The notes under the pieces were generated by a model that did no database searches, had not been told where the DNA came from, and worked only from the letters and a program-made list of their open reading frames with translations. From an uncultured Acidimicrobiales bacterium (GTDB lineage Bacteria > Actinomycetota > Acidimicrobiia > Acidimicrobiales > Aldehydirespiratoraceae): a DNA stretch of 64,000 nt. Below are positions 24,271-33,435 of the stretch, piece by piece. A program made the position numbers and the translations under genes. The stretch is taken from contig CATQHS010000001.1 of assembly GCA_958296055.1 (NCBI GenBank), positions 2,700,277 through 2,764,276 on the forward strand, read 5' to 3'. Each line of letters starts with the position of its first letter. The first letter of the stretch is position 1.

Positions 24271-24463
24271 TCACGGCCACGCCGGCCGCGGCCAGCGCCG
24301 CGCCGACCATCGCCACCGGGTCGATGCCGGTCCAGAACCGGTCGACGAGGGCGATCGCCCCCACCGCTGCCAGCAGCAGCCCGCCCACCATCGAGACCGG
24401 GTCCACCGAGCCCGGCCGCCGTTTGGGCCGGCCTTCAGGGGTCTGGTCGATCGGCTCGTTCAT
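24227..24463 (-). CDS. Small two-helix membrane protein
   Basis: 78 aa. ATG at 24461-24463 with a good AAAGGAG upstream on the minus strand (TAAAGGAGACC, ending about 8 nt before the start). A charged N-terminus of about 28 residues is followed by two hydrophobic segments, VSMVGGLLLAAVGAIALV and VAMVGAALAAAGVAVIIVVAV, and a short basic end. Function unknown. It lies 14 nt downstream of the PspC-domain gene in the same direction, so it is probably co-transcribed with it in an envelope-stress module. An upstream extension of the frame is not supported. Confidence 0.75.
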   Translation of the reverse strand: MNEPIDQTPEGRPKRRPGSVDPVSMVGGLLLAAVGAIALVDRFWTGIDPVAMVGAALAAAGVAVIIVVAVRRFAHRER

Positions 24464-24477
24464 GGCCGGGGTCTCCT

Positions 24478-25827
24478 TTATGAGGGCGCAGGCACGGCTA
24501 CCACCTGGACCGTGCCCGCGCCGAGGTCGAGTTCGAGTCGGAGCCGCCCGGCGGGATCGCCGACGGGGAGAAGCCGCAGATCGTGGTCGATGCCGATGCC
24601 GCGGCGGTTCTGGTAGTCGATGCCGAAGGGATCTTGGCCGGCCCGGCCTTGGTACCATGTCTCCACCGAGCCGGCCCCGACTTCAGCGTCGATGGCCACC
24701 TCGACCGAGTCGGGGACGTACACCCTGATCTCGCCGATGACCAGACCGATGTCCACCGAGCGTTCGGCTCCGCCCAGTTCGAGCCGTCGCATGTCCACCA
24801 CCAGCTCGCCGAGCCCGTAGCGGTACTCGCCCTGCAGGTCGTCGGGGCTGGCGATCTCGACCCGGCGCTCCCCGGCCCCCGACCACAGCGCCACGTCGGT
24901 GCCGACCGTCACGACCAGGGGAGCGGCCAGCACCGCCCCCAGCACCAAGAGCCCCCGGGCTGGCACCAAGAAGGCCGACACCGCCAGCCCGGTGCCGGTG
25001 ATGATCACGGCGACGGCCAAGGTCTCGGCGATGCTCGCCTCGCGAACGTCCAGCCCGGCCAGCAGCAGCGTCCCGCCGGCGAACACCAGCAAGACCGCCA
25101 CGGTGAGGAGGCCGGTCGCCGAGCGCCGCCGGCGCCGGCGGGATTTCCTCACCGGCCCCGAAGCAGCCCCGGTGGGCGGCAGCGCCGCCTCGGGGACGAT
25201 GACCGCCGCCTGCTCTGGCGTCGGGTTCGTCGCCGAGACCGGGGTCGCTTCATGGGCCTGAGTCAAAGGGTCGGCGGCCGGCCGGGCCGCCGCCGGGACC
25301 GGGGGTGTCGGAGCGGCGGCCGCGGCCGGCGAAGCCGGGGCTGGGGCAGTGGGAGTGGGGGCGCCGCCCGAAGGCCGGGGCCAAAGGACCAGGGCGGCCC
25401 CGGCGGCGATGAGCATCAACGCCAGATAGGGGGCGGCGGTGATGGTGCTGGCGAACAGTTCGAACAGAGAGCGGCTGAGGAGGGCGGTGGCGGCCAGGCC
25501 GGCGCCGATCAAAACGATGGCCGCCATGCCGCGGATCCGGTGGGGGTCCTCGTTGCCCAGGGTGTCGGTCACGATGCTGCCCGAGGTGTCCCGGGGCAGA
25601 GCCAGCCAGCCCACCAGATACAGGGCCAGCCCGGCGCCGCCCAGGAAGGCGAGCACGATGAAGCCGATCCGCACGATCACCGGGTCGATGCCGAAATGCC
25701 GGCTGATCCCGCCGGCCACCCCGGCGATCATCCGGTCGCCGGTGTTGCGCCGAAGGGAGGACTGGTCCCCGTTGTCCGGGCGTTTCCCGCCTTGGCGGCT
25801 CTCTTCGTTGTCCGATGTTGGTTGCAC
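24478..25827 (-). CDS. PspC-domain membrane protein with LiaF-like C-terminus
   Basis: 449 aa from GTG 25825-25827; a longer open frame upstream is antisense to the sensor kinase. The PspC domain is near residues 18-80 (LRRNTGDRMIAGVAGGISRHFGID). A further pair of membrane helices precedes an Ala/Pro-rich linker (about 150-215), and a basic stretch (RKSRRRRRR) precedes four more helices. The soluble C-terminal beta-rich domain resembles LiaF/DUF2154 (IGEIRVYVPDSVEVAIDAEVGAGSV). Such proteins modulate envelope-stress two-component systems. It is divergent from the PspC-kinase gene, 130 bp away, which supports a shared role. The function is inferred. Confidence 0.85.
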   Translation of the reverse strand: MQPTSDNEESRQGGKRPDNGDQSSLRRNTGDRMIAGVAGGISRHFGIDPVIVRIGFIVLAFLGGAGLALYLVGWLALPRDTSGSIVTDTLGNEDPHRIRGMAAIVLIGAGLAATALLSRSLFELFASTITAAPYLALMLIAAGAALVLWPRPSGGAPTPTAPAPASPAAAAAPTPPVPAAARPAADPLTQAHEATPVSATNPTPEQAAVIVPEAALPPTGAASGPVRKSRRRRRRSATGLLTVAVLLVFAGGTLLLAGLDVREASIAETLAVAVIITGTGLAVSAFLVPARGLLVLGAVLAAPLVVTVGTDVALWSGAGERRVEIASPDDLQGEYRYGLGELVVDMRRLELGGAERSVDIGLVIGEIRVYVPDSVEVAIDAEVGAGSVETWYQGRAGQDPFGIDYQNRRGIGIDHDLRLLPVGDPAGRLRLELDLGAGTVQVVAVPAPS

Positions 25828-25956
25828 GACTTCATTGTGCGCGACCGGACGCCGTCGCGGAATCGGGGATTTCCCTGAAATGTCCCTGAGCCCTGGGGGG
25901 CCGATCAGGGTGAACCCCCAGTGGCTCCGGCGCCCCGTCGTGCGATCATCGAGGCC

Positions 25957-27126
25957 GTGAACCTCATCCGGTCCCTGGGCCGGGATCGCTGGCCGGCCAG
26001 GTCCGCCGCCGACCGGATGATCGGCGGGGTGTGCGGTGGCGTCGCCGTCCGGCTCGGCATCGACGCCGTGATCGTGAGGATCGCCTTCGTGGCCCTGGCC
26101 CTGGCCTGGGTGGGCGTGCCCGCCTACCTGCTGGCCTGGGCCCTGCTGCCCCGGCCCCGGCCGGCCGGGTCCGTCCGGCCCGCCGTCTTGGCCCCGCCGG
26201 CCATGGTCCGCCGACGAGCGGCGGGTCTGGCCCTGCTGGTGCTGGGCGCGGTTCTGCTGGCCCGCCATCTCGGCGCCACCCTGCCTGACGCCGTGCTCTG
26301 GCCCGTCTTGTGCGTGGCCCTGGGCGCGGGGTTCGTCGTCTGGAGGACCCATGCGACCGGGACGGCCGGCCGGGTGGCGGCGGCTCGCGTCGTCGCCGGC
26401 ACCCTGCTGGTGGCGGTCGGGATCGGGGTGCTGCTGGCCGCCAACCTCTCCCCGTCGGCGGTGTGGGACGGGCTGTTGTCCACGGGACTGGTGGTGGGCG
26501 GACTGGCGCTGATCCTGGGGCCGTGGACGGCGGTGCTGGTGCGCGACCGGCGAGAGGAGCGCCGGCGGCGCATCCGGGCCGACGAGCGGGCCGACATGGC
26601 CGCCCATCTCCACGACTCGGTGCTGCAGACCCTGGCCCTCATCCAGCGCTCCGACGACCCGGGCCGGGTTTCGGCCCTGGCCCGCCGCCAGGAGCGGGAG
26701 CTGCGGAGTTGGCTATACGGCGACGGCCCCGATCCGGACGGGGCCACCGTCAAAGCGGCGGTAGAACGTCTGGCCGCCGTAGTCGAAGCCCGCCACGGCT
26801 CGGTGATCGACGTGGTGGCGGCGGGCGACGCTCCCCTCGACCCCGCCGTCGAATCGCTGGTGGCCGCGGCCGGCGAGGCCATGACCAACGCGGCCCGGTG
26901 GTCGGGCAGCCCGGTCATCTGGGTGTACGTCGAGGCGACCGGCGACGCGGTGGAGATCTTCGTGCGCGACCGCGGCGTCGGCTTCGACCCTGAGGCGGTG
27001 GCCGAGGACCGGTTCGGCATCCGGGAGTCGATCCGGGGCCGCCTCCACCGAGTCGGAGGCGACTGCGAGATCGTCAGCTCCGTCGGCCGGGGAACCGAGG
27101 TGTGCCTGCGCCTGCCCCGGAGTTGA
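25957..27126 (+). CDS. PspC-domain sensor histidine kinase (NarL/LiaS-like)
   Basis: 389 aa from GTG 25957 (401 aa from GTG 25921). The N-terminal PspC domain (SAADRMIGGVCGGVAVRLGID) and several membrane helices (to about residue 195) precede a HisKA_3-type dimerisation domain with the phosphorylatable His in MAAHLHDSVLQTLALIQ. The HATPase domain has GEAMTNAARW (N box) and RDRGVGFDPEA (G1 box) and a GRGTEVCLRLP end. It probably phosphorylates a NarL-type regulator, and the natural candidate is the gene at 30289, now separated from it by a 3 kb restriction-modification gene. The likely signal is envelope stress, by analogy. Confidence 0.9.
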   Translation: MNLIRSLGRDRWPARSAADRMIGGVCGGVAVRLGIDAVIVRIAFVALALAWVGVPAYLLAWALLPRPRPAGSVRPAVLAPPAMVRRRAAGLALLVLGAVLLARHLGATLPDAVLWPVLCVALGAGFVVWRTHATGTAGRVAAARVVAGTLLVAVGIGVLLAANLSPSAVWDGLLSTGLVVGGLALILGPWTAVLVRDRREERRRRIRADERADMAAHLHDSVLQTLALIQRSDDPGRVSALARRQERELRSWLYGDGPDPDGATVKAAVERLAAVVEARHGSVIDVVAAGDAPLDPAVESLVAAAGEAMTNAARWSGSPVIWVYVEATGDAVEIFVRDRGVGFDPEAVAEDRFGIRESIRGRLHRVGGDCEIVSSVGRGTEVCLRLPRS

Positions 27127-27205
27127 CCGCCGATTCGCCCCCACTGATGGTGATCGAGATGACATCGGCGTCTGCTAGCTTCGCTTCTGTGTCGGGACGC
27201 GAGCA

Positions 27206-30200
27206 GTGAGCGAGCTGGTAGAAGCGGCTGAACGCCTGCTTGACCTTCATCGGCGGGCGGGCAACGTCCCGGTCGGTCAGCAGGCCAATGAGGCCGAGAT
27301 CGTCGATGGCATCGTCGATCTGCTGGTAGTGGCCGGACTGGTTGATCGAACCCAAGTGCGCCGAGAGGCGGACCGAGCCGACATTCGCACCGACGACCTG
27401 ATAATCGAAGTAAAGAAACGGATCGGGATCGGCATTCAGCCGAATTCTGACCATGTGGCTCAACTTGACAAATACCTGAGCCGGGCCCGCCAATCGAACG
27501 GCCCGGCGCGCTTGGGCATCCTGACCGACGGCAAACACTGGGTGCTGAGACAACCAGGAATCGATGAGATACGCACTGGTCTTCCCTATGCTTTTACTCT
27601 GCACGCCAGTGCCGGGGTCAACGACTTGGTAGCTTGGCTTCAGGATGAGACTCAAGCCCTACCGAGCCGAGGTCAGTCACCTATACCGTCCGCTATTGAA
27701 GCTGCCTTTGGCACCAGCATCAGTGCGCAAGCCTTTATTGACTGTCTTGCTCAACTGTATGATGATCATCGTAACGATCCAACCGTGATAGTAAAGAGAG
27801 ACTTGTGGCATAACCTTCTGGCCGCAGCGCTGGGTGAAGTGGTCAATGATAAAGCCGATCTGGATCGACTATTCGTCCAGCACACCTATTTATCGATGAT
27901 CGTCTCTCTGGCCGTCCAAGCTGCCTTCGGGATTGATATACGAGCGGCGGCTATCAACCGTCCTACTGAACTTATCAACGGAGATGTGTTCATTAAAGAG
28001 ATTGATGTTCGAGGTGTCATCGAGTCTGATTTCTTCGGATGGCCGAGTGAGAGTGAAGCCGGTTGTGCATGGATCGCTGGTCTGGCTCGTCGAGTGGCCG
28101 GGTTTGATTGGGATGAAGCCGAGTATGATTTCTCCCGAGTTCTGTACCAGACCGTTATAAGCGCTGAAGATCGCAAACGACTAGGCGAGTACTACACACC
28201 CGATTGGTTGGCGGCTGCCATCGTAGAGGAAGTGGTTGATGACCCTCTAAATCAACGGGTGCTGGATCCAGCCTGCGGATCGGGCACATTCCTACGAGCG
28301 GCCATCACCCATTACCTTTCAAAGGCCGAATCGTCCGGTCTAGACTCGAGCCGGGTTCTTGCTGAACTGCGGGAGAAAGTCACGGGTATCGATACCCATC
28401 CAGTCGCGGTGCACTTGGCTCGCGCCACTTGGGTTCTGGCCGCCAAGAAGGTTATCTCTGAAGCGGAAGCTAGCTCTCTGACCGTGCCCGTTTATCTGGG
28501 TGACAGCCTACAACTGCATTCCGATCCGAGTTCTCTGTTTGGAGGAGACAACGTCACCATTGAGGTAAAACCGGCTCACGTCGATGGCCGCCATCGGTTT
28601 CTGTATTTCCCGAAAGCGTTGGTGGCTCAAGGAGACAGGTTCGATGAGCTAATGCTCAAAGCGGCCAGTGATATTGAGGCCGGGTTGGATCCGGTGGTAT
28701 CTTTAGATGACGCCGCAATACCCGAGGGCAACGAGCGGACCACCTTGAAAAAAACTTTAGAATCAATGGTAGAGCTTCATGCTGAAGGTCGAGACCATAT
28801 TTGGGCTTACTACACCCGTAATCTGGTTAGGCCGGTGTGGTTGTCCACTGATGAAGGTCGAGTCGACCGAATTGTAGGGAACCCGCCTTGGCTGACCTAC
28901 AGCCAGACCGAGTCGACGATCCGGGTTGAACTAGAGCGTCAATCCAAGAGCGAATACGGAATATGGGCTGGCAGGCAATACGCGCCTCATCAGGATGTGG
29001 CCGGGTTGTTCTATACCCGCAGCCTGGATCTGTACTTGTGTGATGGGGGTCGGGCCGGGATGGTGCTGCCCCACTCGGCCTTGGGGGCCGGTCAGTATGA
29101 GAAGTGGCGGTCCGGGGCTTGGGGCGGGATCGTCGCCGACTTGAGCGCGGTGCCATGGGATTTGGAGAAGATAGAACCAAACACTTTCTTCCCCGTGCCT
29201 GCTTGCGTGGCTTTTGCCGGTAAGGGTGGGTCCTCGCCGAGACGCCTCCCGCGAACTGCGCAACGTTGGCTCGGACCTGAAGGTGGCCCCAATCCCAAAG
29301 AGAAAATCACTTTAGTACCTTTTGGTGAGCATATTTCTCCATACGGTGAGCGAGCCCGACAGGGAGCGACCATAGTGCCGCGGGTTCTATTCTTCGTTGA
29401 TGCAACCGAATCCACCATCTCACTCAGCAGAGGGATCGTAAGGGTGAAGCCTGTGCGCAGCGCTAATGAGAAAGAGCCGTGGAAGAGTCTGAATCCTTTC
29501 GAGTTATCTGGGCCAATGGATGACGCTCATGTTCATCGAGTGCATCTCGGCAGTACGGTGGCACCGTTCGTGCTCCTGGAAGCGCTCTCTGCCGTGCTGC
29601 CTCTGCGCCAAGGTGAAAAGACTGCTTCATGGCCCGGTGGTGAGATTTCTATAGCTGGAGTGGACCCGGCCCGGCTGGGCTACAGGATGCGTAGTCGCTG
29701 GCGAGATATGAGTTCCCTGTGGGATGCTCACAAGAAGCCAACCAACGAGCTAACACTGATAGAGAGACTTGATTATCATAAAGGACTTAGTAGTCAACTG
29801 GGCGATCACCCGATCCGTCTTGTATATACGACATCTGGAAGGCCGACCGCGGCGATACTCGCTGACAACGGTGCTTTCCTTGACCATAAATTGTTCTGGC
29901 TCTCTTGCCCGACCCTGGCTGAAGCCTTCTATCTAGTAGCTATAATAAATAGCAAGACTCTGTACAGGCGAGTTGAGCCGTTCATGTCTCAGGGGCAATA
30001 TGGCGCGCGAGACTTACACAAACACCTGTGGAAATTACCCATAGATACATACGACTCTAACAATCCTAATCATCGAGCACTTGCCCTACAGGGGTCTGTC
30101 GCGGCTGACGGTGCGGCCGAGGTGCTTGCTGCAGAGAAGCAGGCTCGGGCCGCGGCGGGCAAAGAGATGACGGTGGGCGTAGCCCGCAAGGCGATACGGG

Positions 30201-30268
30201 CCTGGCTGGACGACTCCGATGTGGGCCGGACCATCGAGACCCATGTCGAGGCGCTGCTGTCCGGCTGA
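27206..30268 (+). CDS. Type IIG-like restriction-modification enzyme (fused nuclease and N6-adenine methylase)
   Basis: 1020 aa, GTG start. An N-terminal PD-(D/E)xK-like region (about residues 25-75) has RTDDLIIEVKKRIG. The methylase core follows: GEYYTPDWLAAAIV and LDPACGSGTFLRA (motif I, about 351-363), then IVGNPPWLTYS (motif IV, about 556-566). The remaining C-terminal half probably recognises the target sequence. It would cut foreign DNA while methylating the host at the same site. GC content is clearly lower than in the neighbours, except for the last 150 bp. It lies between a sensor kinase and its likely regulator and is probably horizontally acquired. Solo methylase function is an alternative if the nuclease is inactive. 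Confidence 0.85.
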   Translation: MSELVEAAERLLDLHRRAGNVPVGQQANEAEIVDGIVDLLVVAGLVDRTQVRREADRADIRTDDLIIEVKKRIGIGIQPNSDHVAQLDKYLSRARQSNGPARLGILTDGKHWVLRQPGIDEIRTGLPYAFTLHASAGVNDLVAWLQDETQALPSRGQSPIPSAIEAAFGTSISAQAFIDCLAQLYDDHRNDPTVIVKRDLWHNLLAAALGEVVNDKADLDRLFVQHTYLSMIVSLAVQAAFGIDIRAAAINRPTELINGDVFIKEIDVRGVIESDFFGWPSESEAGCAWIAGLARRVAGFDWDEAEYDFSRVLYQTVISAEDRKRLGEYYTPDWLAAAIVEEVVDDPLNQRVLDPACGSGTFLRAAITHYLSKAESSGLDSSRVLAELREKVTGIDTHPVAVHLARATWVLAAKKVISEAEASSLTVPVYLGDSLQLHSDPSSLFGGDNVTIEVKPAHVDGRHRFLYFPKALVAQGDRFDELMLKAASDIEAGLDPVVSLDDAAIPEGNERTTLKKTLESMVELHAEGRDHIWAYYTRNLVRPVWLSTDEGRVDRIVGNPPWLTYSQTESTIRVELERQSKSEYGIWAGRQYAPHQDVAGLFYTRSLDLYLCDGGRAGMVLPHSALGAGQYEKWRSGAWGGIVADLSAVPWDLEKIEPNTFFPVPACVAFAGKGGSSPRRLPRTAQRWLGPEGGPNPKEKITLVPFGEHISPYGERARQGATIVPRVLFFVDATESTISLSRGIVRVKPVRSANEKEPWKSLNPFELSGPMDDAHVHRVHLGSTVAPFVLLEALSAVLPLRQGEKTASWPGGEISIAGVDPARLGYRMRSRWRDMSSLWDAHKKPTNELTLIERLDYHKGLSSQLGDHPIRLVYTTSGRPTAAILADNGAFLDHKLFWLSCPTLAEAFYLVAIINSKTLYRRVEPFMSQGQYGARDLHKHLWKLPIDTYDSNNPNHRALALQGSVAADGAAEVLAAEKQARAAAGKEMTVGVARKAIRAWLDDSDVGRTIETHVEALLSG

Positions 30269-30288
30269 TCTCAGGTGAGGGAGAGGTA

Positions 30289-30942
30289 ATGCCCCTGCCG
30301 CCTCCCCGGGTGGTGATCGTGGACGACCACGACCTGTTCCGCAGCGGGGTGCGGGCCGAGATCGGGGACCGGGTGCGGGTGGTGGGCGAAGCCGGCGACG
30401 TGGGCTCGGCGGTGGAGGTCATTGAGCTGTGGCGGCCCGACGTGGTGCTGCTGGACGTGCATCTGCCGTCGGGCTCGGGCCGGGAGGTGATCGAGGCGGT
30501 GGCCGCGGCCCGGGTCGACACTCGGTTCCTGGCCCTGTCGGTGTCGGACGCGGCCGCCGACGTCATCGACGTGGTGCGGGCCGGCGCCCGGGGGTATGTG
30601 ACCAAGTCGATCTCCGGCGACGACTTGGTGGAGGCCGTGGTCAGAGTGGCCGGCGGCGATGCCGTCTTCTCGCCCCGGCTGGCCGGGTTCGTGCTTGACG
30701 CCTTCGCCGGCGGCTCGTCCCCGACGGCGGCCGAGGCCGACGATGACCTCGACCGGCTCACCCCTCGGGAGCGGGACGTGCTGCGGCATCTGGCTCGGGG
30801 TTACACCTACAAGGAGATCGCCCGCCGGCTGTCGATCTCGGTGAAGACGGTGGAGACCCACGCCTCGGCCGTGCTGCGCAAGCTCCAGTTATCGAACCGG
30901 GCCGAGCTCAGCCGCTGGGCCGCAGCCCGCCGCATCTGGTGA
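30289..30942 (+). CDS. NarL/LuxR-family response regulator
   Basis: 217 aa. The receiver domain (residues 7-120) has the acidic pair in VVIVDDHDLF, the phospho-acceptor Asp at about residue 56 (VVLLDVHLPSG) and the conserved Lys in GYVTKSIS. The LuxR-type HTH is at the C-terminus (LTPRERDVLRHLARGYTYKEIARRLSISVKTVETH). It is the probable partner of the PspC sensor kinase 3.2 kb upstream, given the HisKA_3/NarL pairing. It starts 20 bp after the restriction-modification gene. GAGGGAGAGG before the ATG serves as the ribosome binding site. Confidence 0.93.
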   Translation: MPLPPPRVVIVDDHDLFRSGVRAEIGDRVRVVGEAGDVGSAVEVIELWRPDVVLLDVHLPSGSGREVIEAVAAARVDTRFLALSVSDAAADVIDVVRAGARGYVTKSISGDDLVEAVVRVAGGDAVFSPRLAGFVLDAFAGGSSPTAAEADDDLDRLTPRERDVLRHLARGYTYKEIARRLSISVKTVETHASAVLRKLQLSNRAELSRWAAARRIW

Positions 30943-30991
30943 ATGGGGCCGGGTCGGGGCGGCGATGGCCCGCCGCGTCCGGTGAATGGGG
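30924..30991 (+). repeat. 43-bp duplication around the regulator stop/tyrA upstream region
   Basis: GCCCGCCGC(A/G)TC(T/C)GGTGAATGGGG occurs at the regulator stop (TGA 30940-30942, followed at once by ATG) and again 43 bp later (ATG 30986). Here the period is 1 modulo 3 and stop and start do not overlap, so no closed micro-ORF results. Confidence 0.7.
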
Positions 30992-31007
30992 GAGAAGGCT
31001 CGGCCGT

Positions 31008-31013
31008 TAGCAT
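31008..31013 (+). promoter_or_regulatory. Leaderless-type -10 element for tyrA
   Basis: TAGCAT lies 8 nt before GTG 31022, which supports that start over ATG 30986. Confidence 0.45.
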
Positions 31014-31021
31014 CGCGGGCG

Positions 31022-32086
31022 GTGACCTCTGGACCCGCTGCCATCGTGGCCGGCACTGGTTTGATCGGGGGATCGGTGGGGCTGGCCTTGCGGGCGGCCG
31101 GATGGCGGGTGACCGGAATAGAGCCCGACCGCAGCCGGGCTCAAATGGCCGTGGACATCGGCGCGGTGGACGACTTGGGCGAGCCCGGACCCTGCGATCT
31201 GGCCGTGATCGCCACGCCGGTGGGCGAGGTGGCCGGCATGGCCCGGCGGCTGCTCGACGCCGGGGCGGCGGCCGTCACCGACGTGGCCGGGGTCAAGGGC
31301 CCGATCGCCACCGCCGTCGACCATCCCGCCTTCGTCGGGGGCCACCCCATGGCCGGCAACGAGCAGGACGGCCTCCACGGGGCCGCCAGCGACCTGTTCC
31401 AGGATGCGGTCTGGGTGCTCACCCCCACCGAGCGGACCGACGACGCCGCGCTGGCCCGGGTGCGCCAGGTCGTGACCGGGTTCGGGGCCCAGGTGATCTC
31501 CCTGTCCCCCGAGCGTCACGACCGGCTGGTGGCGGTGGTGTCCCACGTGCCCCATCTGGCCGCAGCCACCCTTATGCACCTGGCCGACAGCCGGGCCGCA
31601 GAGCATCGGGCCCTGCTGCGCCTGGCTGCGGGGGGGTTCCGGGACATGACCAGAGTCGCGGCCGGCCACCCCGCCATCTGGCCCGACGTCTGCGCCGGCA
31701 ACCGGGACGCCATCGCCGAGGTGCTCGACGAGCTGGTGGCAGAGCTGAGCCGGCTTCGCGATCAGGTGGCAGCCGGGGATCGAGACGGGTTGCTGGCCCG
31801 CTTGGAGGCGGCTCGCCGGGCTCGGCGCAACCTCCCGACCACCGCGCCCGAGCCGGCCGAGCTGACCGAGGTCCGGATACCGGTCAAAGACGAGACGGGG
31901 GAGTTGGCCGCCATCACCACCCTGGCCGCCGACCTCGACGTCAACATCTATGACCTTGAGATCGCCCACTCGGCCGAAGGGCCCAGGGGCGTGATCCTGG
32001 CCCTAGTCGACAGCGACCTGGCCTCAAGGTTCGGGGACGGGTTGGAGGCCGCCGGCTACCGGCCCACCCTCGCCGCTCTGGAGTGA
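31022..32086 (+). CDS. tyrA: Prephenate dehydrogenase with C-terminal ACT-like domain
   Basis: 354 aa from GTG 31022 (366 aa from ATG 30986). Oxidatively decarboxylates prephenate to 4-hydroxyphenylpyruvate in tyrosine synthesis. The dinucleotide-binding motif VAGTGLIGGSVGLAL is at the N-terminus. DVAGVKGPI and FVGGHPMAGNEQDG match the TyrA active-site region. An ACT-like domain ends the protein (VRIPVKDETGELAAITTLAADLDVNI) and may sense an aromatic amino acid. The stop overlaps the aroA GTG as GTGA, so tyrA-aroA-cmk form one operon. Confidence 0.94.
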   Translation: MTSGPAAIVAGTGLIGGSVGLALRAAGWRVTGIEPDRSRAQMAVDIGAVDDLGEPGPCDLAVIATPVGEVAGMARRLLDAGAAAVTDVAGVKGPIATAVDHPAFVGGHPMAGNEQDGLHGAASDLFQDAVWVLTPTERTDDAALARVRQVVTGFGAQVISLSPERHDRLVAVVSHVPHLAAATLMHLADSRAAEHRALLRLAAGGFRDMTRVAAGHPAIWPDVCAGNRDAIAEVLDELVAELSRLRDQVAAGDRDGLLARLEAARRARRNLPTTAPEPAELTEVRIPVKDETGELAAITTLAADLDVNIYDLEIAHSAEGPRGVILALVDSDLASRFGDGLEAAGYRPTLAALE

Positions 32087-33435
32087 TGGCGGCAGGCCCG
32101 CCCCCGGTGCTCGAAATCGAGCCGCTGGCCGCCCCGCCCGACGCCGTGGTGAGGCTGCCCGGCTCCAAGAGCATCACCAACCGGGCCGTGCTGTGCGCGG
32201 CCTTGGCCGAGGGCGAGACCCGCATCGAAGGCGCCCTGTTCGCCGACGACACCGAGGCCATGTTCGCTGCCCTGCGGGCACTGGGAGCCGATCTCGATGT
32301 GGACCCGGCCGGCGATGCCGTGACCGTCAGAGGCGCGGGCGGCCTGCCCGAACCCGGTCGGGCCGCCGCGGCTGGCGGCGCTGCCGGCGCTGCCGGCGAA
32401 GTCGTCGTCGACGCCCGTATGTCGGGCACGACCGGCCGGTTCCTGGCCCCGGTCGCCGCGACCGGCCGGCGTCCGGTGGTGATCGACGGGCACCCCCAGT
32501 TGCGCAACCGTCCCTTCGGGGACCTGGTCGACGGGCTGAGGGGGCTCGGAGTCGAGGTGGAGGCCCCGGCCGGCCCCGGCCGCCTGCCGCTGCGGGTGAC
32601 CGGGCCGATGCGTCGTGGTGAGACGGCGGTGGCCGTCGACCGCTCCAGCCAGTTCCTTTCCGGCCTCATGCTGGCCGCCCCCTTGACCGGCGCCGGCCTG
32701 AGTATCCGCCTGACCTCCGAGTCGGTGAGCCGGCCCTACGTGGAGATGACCGCGACGGTCATGGAAGCCTTCGGCGCCGCCGTGGAGACGGCGCCGGACC
32801 GGGTACGGGTGGCCGGCGGCGGATACCGGTCGCCCGCCGTCTACCGGGTCGAGCCCGACGCCACCGCCGCCTCCTACTTCTGGGCCGCCGCCGCCGTCAC
32901 CGGGGGGACGGTGCGGGTGGCCGGGCTGGGCCGGTCGTCGCCGCAAGGTGACGTGGGGTTCGCCCGGGTGCTGGGACGAATGGGCGCCACGGTGGAGGTG
33001 ACCGGTGACGGGGTGGCCGTCACCGGCGGCCCGCTGACGGGGATCGAGGTGGACTTGGGCGAGATGTCCGACACGGCCCCCACCCTGGCCGTGGTGGCCG
33101 CCGCCGCCGCCGGCCCAACTGCGGTGAGGGGCATCGGATTCATCCGGGCCAAGGAGAGCGACCGGATCGGCGCCGTCGTGTCCGGGCTGCGCCGGTGCGG
33201 GGTGGATGCCTTTGAGGACCCCGACGGCTTCACGGTTTCCCCCCGTCATGCGCCGGCGGGGGCCCTGATCCGAACTCACGACGATCATCGCCTGGCCATG
33301 GCCTTCTCCGTGCTGGGCTTAGCTGCCGGCGGCATGAGAATCGAGAACCCCGGCTGCGTGGCCAAGACCTTTCCCGGGTTCTACCGAACCCTCGACCGGC
33401 TGCGAGGTGGCGGCCGTGAGGCCAGCGGCCGATGA
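32083..33435 (+). CDS. aroA: 3-phosphoshikimate 1-carboxyvinyltransferase (EPSP synthase)
   Basis: 450 aa. Joins shikimate-3-phosphate and phosphoenolpyruvate in the shikimate pathway. The N-terminal LPGSKSITNRAVLCAAL motif contains the conserved Lys-Ser pair. RSSQFLSGLMLAAPL, RVEPDATAASYFWAAAAVTGG, RAKESDRIGAVVSGLRRCG and THDDHRLAMAFSVLGLA are all canonical. The segment equivalent to GNAGTAMRP reads RMSGTTGRF, so only part of that loop is conserved. The start is GTG 32083 overlapping the tyrA stop; ATG 32086 is an equally good start. The stop overlaps the first codon of a duplicated cmk start. Confidence 0.95.
   Translation: MMAAGPPPVLEIEPLAAPPDAVVRLPGSKSITNRAVLCAALAEGETRIEGALFADDTEAMFAALRALGADLDVDPAGDAVTVRGAGGLPEPGRAAAAGGAAGAAGEVVVDARMSGTTGRFLAPVAATGRRPVVIDGHPQLRNRPFGDLVDGLRGLGVEVEAPAGPGRLPLRVTGPMRRGETAVAVDRSSQFLSGLMLAAPLTGAGLSIRLTSESVSRPYVEMTATVMEAFGAAVETAPDRVRVAGGGYRSPAVYRVEPDATAASYFWAAAAVTGGTVRVAGLGRSSPQGDVGFARVLGRMGATVEVTGDGVAVTGGPLTGIEVDLGEMSDTAPTLAVVAAAAAGPTAVRGIGFIRAKESDRIGAVVSGLRRCGVDAFEDPDGFTVSPRHAPAGALIRTHDDHRLAMAFSVLGLAAGGMRIENPGCVAKTFPGFYRTLDRLRGGGREASGR

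Noticed and set aside
24478..26613. A 711-codon version of the PspC protein
   Set aside because: The extra N-terminal part is antisense to the sensor kinase gene and is low complexity. GTG 25827 gives a normal PspC start.
27127..27205. Remnant of the response regulator start left of the restriction-modification gene (GATGGTGATCGAGATGAC resembles the regulator's GGTGGTGATCGTGGACGAC)
   Set aside because: Only an 8-base core matches exactly. That is too short to claim a duplicated insertion target.
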